This document shows positions 58,601 through 64,000 of a stretch of DNA of 64,000 nucleotides, piece after piece; the stretch's first letter is position 1; every line of letters starts with the position of its first letter. This stretch comes from Pycnopodia helianthoides (Eukaryota > Echinodermata > Asteroidea > Forcipulatida > Asteriidae). Where the stretch lies: positions 16,351,416-16,415,415 of the forward strand of contig CM063249.1 of the NCBI GenBank assembly GCA_032158295.1. The letters are read 5' to 3'. Both the position numbers and the translations under genes were made by a program. The notes beneath the pieces were generated by a model. It saw nothing but the letters and a program-made list of their open reading frames with translations. It did no database searches and was not told the origin of the DNA.

Positions 58601-59736
58601 TAAAAAATGTCATAGTGACAAGGATCTATGTGTGAGGTATATAAGACAAATATATAGAATGCATTTTATTCATAACAATATAGAACAAAAATCACTCGTT
58701 GAAAACTGAACTGTTCCATTTCACTAACTAGTGCAGATTTCACTGATAGATTGTATTCTGCTATAGACCTTTCTATTGTAACGTCACAGCCCAAGTTGTT
58801 ATCAACCAAGGATGGAAAACTATGGGAAGCCAAAAATGCAAAGCAGATGGCCACAGTCTGTAACAATTGTTATACAAAGTACTCAAAGATAGTGTTGAAC
58901 TTGTTGGAAACAAAGCAACCAATCATAGGATGTATTTTTTTTTAAAGAAAGTTTGCAGAAATGTTGAATTTGGACACAATATCCGTAAACACGATCGAAT
59001 GTTCTGCTAACATTTGACCGTCCATGCCAACCAGAACGGTTTGTTTTTCACCAATAGAAAGGTCTATATTGTACTCATTAGCATATTAATTATTGTTACA
59101 TTACCTTCAGCAACGAGTACTCAGCTATGAGACCAAATGGACCTGTCAGGTGGTCGTCCCATACAACGCCTACACACAAAGAGAATAAATGTCAATGTTA
59201 AAATTGATATTACAACTAAAAGTTCACTAAATCCTTTTTACTTGGGGGTGTGTGTAATCTTTCAGGGCATTTGTGCAGTGGTACCTTGCCATTCACTCAG
59301 ACCCTCATAGTATTACAACCAGATAATGTCCAAACAAATGTTAAAACATTGTTGCTGGGTCCAGTAACTAGCTCGGACTGTGGGCGCAGGGCCAATGTAT
59401 TGGAACTATTTCTATTAAACTTTAATTGAATTATGAATAAAGCCTTCGAAAACCTTCTTCTTAGAAATGGGGGCCCGCCCCTTCCCTCTTCTTCACAAAC
59501 ACAACACTGAAAACAGTATACAGTGACTGGTGAGTGAGTGCACTGCTGGTGTTTACAGTTTGGCCTTGTTATGAAGTGGAAAAATTGATCGCAGAAACCC
59601 ATTCCTTTCGATAATTAACCAGAATAAATGTTACCTTGCTTCCGACACACTTTTCTAAACAATCGACCAACTCTCGTCTCGCTACTTCCCTCCAGACTGC
59701 CAAGTTTATGCGACCCCCGCTCAGGTGAGAGGCCAT
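40616..59736 (-). CDS. VPS33A: VPS33A, Sec1/Munc18 subunit of HOPS and CORVET
   Basis: Fifteen coding exons: 59736-59635, 59169-59105, 58071-57835, 56896-56792, 55558-55442, 54048-53874, 53146-52953, 51058-50968, 47959-47885, 46810-46731, 45346-45260, 44019-43888, 43057-42889, 42266-42153, 40749-40616. All introns are GT-AG; phases agree except that exon 2 is one base short. About 625 residues against 596 in human, with an extra Ser/Arg-rich tail after ENLIPTV. Landmarks: [12 protein letters not shown] start, [40 protein letters not shown] (Sec1 core, split below 20 here as exon 6), [56 protein letters not shown]. Known role: binds VPS16 and SNARE bundles to drive late endosome and lysosome fusion. 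The gene start is fixed by the family's conserved N-terminus. Confidence 0.95.
40880..41215 (+). mobile_element. degraded SINE A body
   Basis: TCCTTCGGATGGGACGTGAA, CACTTGTGTCCCTTGAGTAA and CTCCCTCGGTGTTTCTGGCA match the SINE A body. An inverted fragment (CAACCGGGGCGAAACCCCTT) precedes it. Last intron of VPS33A. Confidence 0.5.
41220..42152. other. VPS33A last intron, AT-rich with LINE-tail-like and SINE B fragments
   Basis: AATAATAATAATAGTAAAAA and CTCAAAGCGCTTAACAGTAG at 41329-41420 look like a CR1/L2-type tail. AATTATAATTATAATTATAA is simple sequence. 41930-42068 repeats the SINE B body (ACGGCCGTTAACTGCCG). No gene seen. Confidence 0.4.
42319..42850 (-). repeat. 19-bp minisatellite in a VPS33A intron
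   Basis: About 28 copies of CAGCTGCAACCAACAGCCA (variants CAGCTGCAGCC, a 21-base CCACCAGCTG form). It lies between exons 13 and 14, 39 bases from the exon 13 donor. Because 19 is not a multiple of three and the unit has no stop in any frame, all three minus-strand frames stay open and encode the same Cys/Trp/Leu/Gln/Ala/Val-rich cycle. I treat these frames as artefacts. Confidence 0.9.
43165..43400 (-). mobile_element. SINE family B copy, reverse
   Basis: Inverse of GGCTATAGCTCAGTTGGTAG with a CCGGTACGTTAATCCGG arm, preceded by AATCAACCACAAGGAAAACT. VPS33A intron 12. Confidence 0.6.
44171..44335. mobile_element. hairpin MITE carrying YY1-like motifs
   Basis: ATAGATGGATTGCAATAGAC at the left is inverted as GTATTGCAATCCATCTATAG at the right, with CGCCATCTTTGATG / CATCAAAGATGGCGGCC inside. 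Each arm thus carries an AAGATGGCG-type motif. VPS33A intron 11. Confidence 0.65.
44500..45259. other. LINE-tail-like segment and unassigned sequence in VPS33A intron
   Basis: AATAATAATAACACAAACAT followed by TATAAAGTGCCC and CTCTAGGGCGCTGAACAG resembles a CR1/L2 3' end. The 44759-45007 stretch is open on both strands but has no recognisable domain and no splice context. I do not call a gene. Confidence 0.35.
45260..45346 (-). CDS. VPS33A: VPS33A exon 11, source of a tandem duplication
   Basis: Twenty-nine codons in phase 0 between acceptor CCCTTTAG|A and donor TTACAG|GTAGGA, reading [16 protein letters not shown] then a second half ending YRREILQ. The first 48 or so bases and the acceptor are repeated three more times immediately upstream on the gene strand. 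Confidence 0.92.
45289..45731 (-). repeat. four-copy 109-bp repeat containing part of VPS33A exon 11
   Basis: CTTGAGACCGTTGTTTGTGA begins at 45299, 45408, 45517 and (one change) 45626, an exact 109-base period. The first copy is the real exon; the other three keep the acceptor and the [16 protein letters not shown] codons, then diverge at CCCCAAATATTT|GTAAGG, which reads as a donor. Each extra copy could therefore act as an in-frame 60-base cassette in phase 0. Confidence 0.9.
45786..45875 (+). repeat. short tandem GTACTATCACATGGCCGCCG
   Basis: Four copies of TGTACTATCACATGGC at 20-22-base spacing. VPS33A intron 10. Confidence 0.7.
46088..46194. mobile_element. hairpin element AAAACTACGACTCC
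   Basis: AAAACTACGACTCCCCTCGG on the left is inverted as TTCAGGAGTCGTAGTTTT on the right, with ATTCTATTTTCCCG / GAAAATAGAACGCG inside. It directly abuts the MITE that starts at 46196. Confidence 0.65.
46196..46543 (+). mobile_element. TTAA-type MITE (AAAGGGAAGGTATACGATTG)
   Basis: Starts TTTAAAGGGAAGGTATACG and ends AGGTATACTTTGCCTTTGA, an inverted match. The same 5' end occurs at 32540 and, degraded, at 58098. VPS33A intron 10. Confidence 0.6.
47289..47594. mobile_element. MITE with TATAGACCCCTTGCA ends
   Basis: TATAGACCCCTTGCACAACG on the left is inverted as ATATGCAAGGGGTCTATA on the right. An internal AATAGACCGCCCTTGCATAA is a third, inner copy of the end motif. VPS33A intron 9. Confidence 0.65.
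47885..47959 (-). CDS. VPS33A: VPS33A exon 9
   Basis: Twenty-five codons between TTTTCAG|AT and CAACAAG|GTGTGT, reading (H)[18 protein letters not shown] as in the family. It is isolated between large repeat-filled introns, with the 126-bp satellite on one side. Confidence 0.92.
48140..48590. other. GAGTAC-rich lead-in to the 126-bp satellite
   Basis: Irregular GAGTAC / AGTACT motifs at 48150-48290 (TACTCGAGTATAAGC, GAGTACCGAGTATTC) resemble decayed or founder units of the satellite that starts at about 48600. The rest is AT-rich with no gene. Confidence 0.4.
48600..50690. repeat. 126-bp satellite in VPS33A intron 8
   Basis: About 17 head-to-tail copies of a unit with GAGTACTATTAAAACAGTAC, AAGTACTGAGCTGAAGTACT, GGGTAGCACCATGTGATAGT and CTTGAGTAGTGCTGGCTCTG. 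CTTGAGTAG recurs at 48672, 48798, 48932, 49056, 49182, mostly 126 bases apart, with copies shortened or lengthened by a few bases. 126 is a multiple of three, which keeps long minus-strand frames open across units; they start and stop with the array and I reject them as genes. Confidence 0.92.
51110..51800 (-). pseudogene. decayed CR1/L2-type LINE, reverse transcriptase 3' end
   Basis: The reverse strand reads [20 protein letters not shown] then [10 protein letters not shown] in one frame and [19 protein letters not shown], then [19 protein letters not shown] in another. These are the hallmark end of CR1/L2/Jockey-type reverse transcriptases ([13 protein letters not shown]..., WLPV..., FKALHGLAP..., WNSLP). 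A frame shift near 51475 separates the two halves and nothing upstream is intact. The 3' end runs into TATTTATATAGCGCATAATG and an AATAATAATAA tail near 51105. Dead copy in VPS33A intron 7. Confidence 0.8.
52082..52890 (+). repeat. 12-bp satellite (GTACGAGTTGGT)n in VPS33A intron 7
   Basis: About 67 units of GTACGAGTTGGT with few variants (GGCGTAC, GGCGAAC, GTCGGT). The bases 52201-52380 and 52381-52560 are identical, a higher-order repeat of 15 monomers. After 52561 the array is nearly homogeneous. The 12-base unit keeps frames open, giving Cys-Thr-Ser-Trp or Val-Tyr-Glu-Leu repeats; these are not believable genes because the array sits inside an intron, 60 bases from exon 7's donor. Confidence 0.95.
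53400..53735 (+). mobile_element. SINE family B copy, full
   Basis: AATTAACCACAAGGGAAACT, then an inverted body (ACGATACAACCTGGGAAGCA) and head AGGGCTAGATAGCTCAGTTG with GTTAATCAGGAGGTCG arm. VPS33A intron 6. The same intron holds a second, reverse head at 54070-54180. Confidence 0.6.
54070..54180 (-). mobile_element. SINE family B head, reverse
   Basis: Inverse of a degenerate tRNA-like head (CCAGCGCTCTACCACTTGAG, TTGGCGGTCTCCCTATTTTG). Starts about 20 bases from VPS33A exon 6. Confidence 0.55.
54176..54525 (+). repeat. two-copy direct duplication of about 185 bases
   Basis: TATTTTGCCAATATCTCA, TTTTATGTACTACAAGTATC and TTCTGAGCTAATACGACGC occur in order at 54178, 54210 and 54320 and again at 54368, 54400 and 54490. 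The second copy lacks a few dozen bases. VPS33A intron 5. Confidence 0.7.
55079..55417 (+). mobile_element. TTAA-flanked MITE, family M1, copy 6
   Basis: TTAA flanks both ends (55075-55078, 55418-55421). Slightly shortened inside. Its right end is 25 bases from VPS33A exon 5. Confidence 0.8.
56180..56370. mobile_element. foldback element, family F2, best copy
   Basis: GGGCCCAATTTCATAGAGCT at the left and AGCTCTATGAAATTGGGCCC at the right are exact inverse complements. Inside, GCTTACCAGATTAAGGTTAC and TGGTATCCTGCTCATTTCTG define the family. VPS33A intron 4. Confidence 0.8.
58201..58363. mobile_element. hairpin element, family F1, copy 4
   Basis: GGGGTCGATTTCACAAAACT to its complement, with small internal insertions (ACTGTCTTAGC). 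An F2 fragment starts right after it at 58370. VPS33A intron 2. Confidence 0.75.
58762..59067. mobile_element. MITE with TATAGACCTTTCTATTG ends
   Basis: TATAGACCTTTCTATTG on the left is inverted as CAATAGAAAGGTCTATA on the right. It resembles the 47289 element only in the first nine bases. VPS33A intron 2, 38 bases from exon 2. Confidence 0.65.
59105..59169 (-). CDS. VPS33A: VPS33A exon 2, one base short
   Basis: Between acceptor GTGTGTAG|GC and donor CTGAAG|GTAATG the homologous frame reads [20 protein letters not shown], but the exon is 65 bases where exon 1 (phase 0) and exon 3 (phase 0) need 66. One missing base near the acceptor (the Ala codon before VVWDD) would repair it. I see no other acceptor that fits. 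Confidence 0.85.
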
Positions 59737-59764
59737 TTTTCCCAACACTTTACACGAATTCCCT

Positions 59765-59848
59765 TTACATACACACATGAACGAACGACTTGGAGCCACG
59801 GCCAGGGGCTGCAACGTTGAAGCAACGGGAGCAACGTCTGGAAGCCAT
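59765..59848 (-). promoter_or_regulatory. candidate upstream ORF in the VPS33A 5' leader
   Basis: An ATG at 59848 (context AGTATGGC) opens 27 codons closed by TAA at 59767-59765, ending 28 bases before the VPS33A ATG at 59736 and out of its frame. If the transcript begins upstream of 59848 it would act as a short uORF. The transcription start is not known. Confidence 0.35.
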
Positions 59849-59869
59849 ACTTTAGAGAGGGACCGCTAT

Positions 59870-61323
59870 TATTAAATAGCGCCCTCTCTTGGAAGTCTTG
59901 TTCTTGAATCGGGCAGAGGAATCAGGGAAGAATGTTTTGAAGTGGGCCTTAATGAAAATGGGAGGGACGTAACCGGGATAGGTTGCCCTCCTCTGAGCCC
60001 CCCATGAGACCGGAAAAAAAATACACAAATGAATGGATTGGTACATAAAGTAGCTACCCCCTGAAAGTATCTGGTTACACCACTGCCCATCTGATTGTCA
60101 TGACAATAAACCCCCATTGATAAGAAAACTTTTTTCCAAAGTTATAACTTACTGAAATTTCACAAGCTGAATCTATGGCTTTTATTTTGCTTGCACTCAC
60201 GAATTTCCTGAAGTTAAACGTGAACGAAGCGGCCTTACTTTGGAAAATGTTAATTAATAGTTGCTCCCAAGCAACCAATCATGTCCTGCAATAAATGTTC
60301 AGATAGCAGGGGGGGGGGGGTTGGATGAGCATGCAGGGACAAAGACATAAACCATTCATTTGTGTTCATTAATGTATCAAGCCATTCATTTGTGCATAGT
60401 TGTGATCTCAGAAGAAGGGGGGGGGGGATTGGCATAACCATACATTTTCATTTGAGTGTGGGGTTGCCAAACCCCCCCCCCCAATTTTTTTTAAAAATGA
60501 GATCAAAACGCCATGGCTTGATATAGTTAACACCCCAAACTATGTCTTTCCCCTGCTTCCGCCCCCCCCCACACCCAAATTAAAATGTCTGGTTACGCCA
60601 CTCCACCCCCACCAACCTCTTGTAAAGACCATTATAATATTGGGGTGATATATCTTATTAACATTCTAAACAACTTACACATTACAAAAAACAAGTTACA
60701 AAGAATAGGTGTTTGCCATTGCCCCACCAGGAATGTGGGTATGGTGCCAACCTTGTTTATTCTGTTCAACTTTACTGTCATTCGTTATTTTGTCCTTTTA
60801 TTATCATAACAACATGAATTCATAACAGCACAACAATTATTACATAAAGTACTTCATACATTTAGTCTATGACTAAGGAAAGACTTATCATGTGCAGCCA
60901 GCATGGTACTGGTTAAATGCTAAAACACCGGAGGACCGGTCAACATTTCCTCCAATCCAAGTGGTTTGGCTAGCCAAAAAATATGCAGTTGAAAAGCATC
61001 CCTATAACATGAAATATGTACTGGCGAAAAAAGTTGACCTGCTAGTGAAATGACAACAAACTAACTGTTCCTGCTGTACATTCACTGGTCATAACAACTT
61101 TTAAGGGCAACCTCTGGCAGCCATCTTGTAAGTGTTCCTATCCAGCCCACTGTAACCAAAGTGAGGCACAGAGGACAACATGGTCTAATCAGGGTCTAAT
61201 CCCATATGAAGTAGACAAAGGAACTTGAAAAACACGATCATGACTTCATCTTAATTTTTAAAACTAAATAAAAAATGTTGCAACACATAAGTTGCATACT
61301 TTAGGCATTTATTAAGCGCTTAA
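59870..61323. other. intergenic stretch upstream of VPS33A
   Basis: Contains G/C homopolymer runs at 60310, 60418, 60473 and 60562, TCTGGTTACGCCACTCCACC-like dispersed repeat sequence, and a relative (60903-61090) of the repeat at 12560. No gene seen. The VPS33A promoter should lie in the first few hundred bases; no TATA box is evident. Confidence 0.4.
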
Positions 61324-61655
61324 AGGCCCTGTACACTATTGGTAAGATCAAAAAACACAATGTTCACAGATTCACACATAACTTACATGATTTAAAGTAA
61401 GTAATGGTAGAAAGGGTTCTTTAAAATATTTCTGCCTAAAATGCTATCGTTTCTGAGAAACGAGTAAAACAATAGTAATTATCGCGCGATAATTTGAAAA
61501 AACAGAAAACACATAAGATCTCTTTTCACTATTTTCTCGTGACCTCGATGACCAATTGAGCTCAAACTTTCACAGGTTTGTTTGTTCATGCATATGTTTA
61601 ATCACACAAAATGGGGACACTGATTTTGAGCTGTTACCAAAAGTGTACAATACCT
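61324..61655 (+). mobile_element. MITE family M2, copy 2
   Basis: AGGCCCTGTACACTATTGGT to ACCAAAAGTGTACAATACCT with TTAA on both sides (61320-61323 and 61656-61659). The interior shares ATGACCAATTGAGCTCAAAC with the 37603 copy in general plan. Confidence 0.7.
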
Positions 61656-63154
61656 TTAAACCATGATTCGAACTGCCTTAATACCCTTGTACACTTGGGC
61701 TTTGCTAGTATCACCGCTTCAGATAAACTAAATAAACACTATGAAAAATGAAAATAAATAAATTATCTACTGTTTAACTAAAGTTGTTTAGACAAAATGC
61801 ATGTTCAATACAAATTTATGCTTTACTATTTTGCTATTGAATGGGCGGATTGAGTATTGGTTGGTGCTGAGGGTGAAGTGTTAAAAATGAAATATTGTGG
61901 GTGATATTTTTTAGTGATTTTAGTGCTGGGGTTAAGTTAAAGAATGAAGTGTTAGTTCTGTGTTAGTTTCGTGTTTAGTTAGGGTGAGGAGTACTAGGCT
62001 CGGTTTCACAAAACTCTAAGATTCATCTTAAGATGACTTGTCAATGTTACCATGGTGATCTTTATTGTGACATCACACTTTGCTTAGCAAGTAAGGTTGA
62101 TATGATCAATCTTAGCCTCTTTGTGAAACCGAGCCCTGGAGTAGTTTGTGTTTGCGTCCTGCTCGCGCATTTTGCTAAAACATGCATTCTGTCTATTTTG
62201 CACTCAAGTGTAAACACTTTGACATTTGCCACACCACTTTAAACATTACACTTATTGAGCAAGGTGTAAAGTTTACCCGTACTGTATAGATGAAGGGCCT
62301 TGAGCAGTTCCGATTGATTTCATCTTACAAAATAAAATTTATTGCCTCAATACACTTAAAGATAGTTGTACCAAATAACATAACAATTTTGTCGTTGATT
62401 TTGCCCGGTTTTTTACCTTCATCAAGCAAATTATTTTACAAATCATTGTTATAAAATGACTAAACCTGAGCTTGTCTTGCCATGATTTCAAACATGTCTG
62501 ATTGCTAATTTTAGATTAATTTCCTTGCCCTGCAATCTGCTTTTAAATTGTTGAAATTTTCACTCTATTTTTAGTCAAAAGATTTTGGCAAGCAAACACT
62601 TCTAAATTGTGCTTACAAATTACACTACTGACTACTACTTTTGTTGATTTTATCGTTTGTTTATTTCTTCTTTACAAAAGCTGCATCATCTTTGAATTTG
62701 TATTCCTAACTACTATGACACCATCAAAATCCAAAGGGTACATTGTACCTGATTTTAATGAGTTTGATTTTTCATGATAAACCAACAATGCTTGGCAAAA
62801 GGCCAGCATGCCATCTTATCAAATCAACTAATGTGAGTACCAACTACTTGTACAATAAGGTATTGGAGTTTGATGGGTTCAAGCATAGAGAGATGCCTAT
62901 TGAGTAAACAATACATTATGGCCATATCTGAATTAGTGGCTGCAACAGCCGTAGCCATAGCGGCAGCCACACATTCAGATTTGGCCTAAGACGGTCCTCC
63001 TCTTGAGTGTCTTCATACAGTAAGGCGCCATTGATCATGGTCCAGCTTGTTTCAGTTGAACATATTATTGGGAATCGTCTAGCTGTATACTTGATGATCA
63101 ACAGTCTTAATTCAGTTGGCGACAGTCCAAAAAGCATTCGTTATCACTACGTCA
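61656..63154. other. AT-rich intergenic sequence with one foldback
   Basis: CTCGGTTTCACAAA at 61998 is inverted as TTTGTGAAACCGAG at about 62123-62136, enclosing TAAGATTCATCTTAAGATGA, a foldback of about 140 bases. The rest is AT-rich with no exon-like frame or known repeat that I recognise. Confidence 0.4.
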
Positions 63155-64000
63155 ATTAAACAGTTAAACTTGTAGTGGAGAGTCATCTAGCTAGACCCCT
63201 TCAGCTGGTGGCACACAGTCCATAAAGTGTTGATTAACCTCAAGATGTCATCTCCAAGGTGATCGTCTCAGTCTGTGGTAGAAAATAAATGATTTTCAAA
63301 GATTTTAAATTGTTTGATAAACTCTTTTAATACAAGCTTCAGTTGTTCTGAGGAATACTTAAGTCTGACTGCTATCATGTGCACAAAAATCCTCCTCTAG
63401 CTTCAACTAAGTAGTTTTTCAACTCATTGCAAATGACCAGGCTATTTTTCTTTTTGTGTTAAAAATTGTATATAAAAAACATGACCTCCTTTTTTAATGA
63501 AGTTTTCCACCAGTTAATTCAAACTAAAGGATGGGAATGATGTATTCTTTCAAATCAATGATTAAAATCGATGATTTGATACCTTCAAGATGAGTCTGAA
63601 ACATTACTCCTTTGCCAAGTGTGTAAGATAAACCTTCTCTTTAAAAAATAGTTTTATAATGAGTTTTTTTCAACCTTACCAAGTGGTCTGTTGTTGAATT
63701 GTTGCACCTTTCCAAAAAGCATTGGTTAGCCTCAACATCCCACATCACTTGAACAGTTGAACTTGTAGAAGAGAGACTTGACACAGTTCTTCTTCAGCTG
63801 GTGGCACACAGTCCATAAAGTGTTGATTAACCTCAAGATGTCATCTCCAAAGTGATCGTCTCAGTCTGTGGTAGAAAATAGATGATTTTCAAAGATTATA
63901 AATTATTTGATAAACTTTTTTAATACAAGCTTTAGTTGTTCTGAGGAATACTTAAGTCTGATGCTATCATGTGCACAAAAAATCTCCTCTAGCTCTAACT
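63155..64000 (+). repeat. direct repeat of about 250 bases, second copy cut by the window edge
   Basis: AGCTGGTGGCACACAGTCCA, CTCAAGATGTCATCTCCAA and TCAGTCTGTGGTAGAAAATA occur at about 63201-63285 and again at about 63798-63880, about 595 bases apart, and both are followed by AATACAAGCTT and CTTAAGTCTGA. The array may continue past position 64000. Confidence 0.75.

Noticed and set aside
62916..63137. Minus-strand frame of 73 codons near the right end
   Set aside because: No ATG start in good context, no family match, and part of it overlaps a foldback repeat also present at 33700.

Overview
The window is animal nuclear DNA: AT-rich, gene-sparse, with short coding exons split by GT-AG introns and dense interspersed and tandem repeats. 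The style of the repeats (tRNA-headed SINEs, several families of short foldback elements, TTAA-flanked MITEs) and the exon sequences suggest an invertebrate deuterostome. An echinoderm, probably a sea star, is my best guess, but that is inference and no lineage marker proves it. I see no prokaryotic features and no CRISPR.

Three conserved genes are recognisable exon by exon. (1) 4098-21530, minus strand: moonraker / KIAA0753 (OFIP), a centriolar-satellite protein, about 15 coding exons. (2) 25166/25283-33246, plus strand: bleomycin hydrolase (BLMH), a papain-fold aminopeptidase, 11 coding exons; from the ATG at 25283 the model is 455 codons, the usual family length, once one extra T in exon 4 is discounted. 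(3) 40616-59736, minus strand: VPS33A, the Sec1/Munc18 subunit of the HOPS/CORVET tethering complexes, 15 coding exons. Moonraker and BLMH diverge from a 3.6 kb intergenic stretch at 21.5-25.2 kb; BLMH and VPS33A converge on 33.2-40.6 kb. I see no shared pathway among the three. A possible first coding exon of a fourth gene (minus strand) sits at 389-428 and would run off the left edge.

Between and inside the genes lie: two tRNA-headed SINE families (one tRNA-Leu(CAA)-like, one with a GTT anticodon-like loop); at least six copies of a TTAA-flanked MITE; several foldback families; a 0.9 kb Mutator-like element with a 9-bp target duplication; a hAT-like element splitting a SINE; a decayed CR1/L2-type LINE 3' end; and seven tandem arrays (units 67, about 115, 29, 19, 109, 126 and 12 bp), four of them within VPS33A. 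The 59.9-64.0 kb end is intergenic and repeat-filled.

Most notable: a four-copy 109-bp array that duplicates the start of VPS33A exon 11 with its splice acceptor; an in-frame, acid-free N-terminal extension on BLMH that looks like a mitochondrial presequence; single-base frame breaks in otherwise conserved exons of all three genes, more like sequence error than gene death; a higher-order 180-bp repeat inside the 12-bp satellite; and a compact TATA/Inr promoter with a 40-codon ORF at 38.7 kb. I did not find a convincing new multi-gene system.
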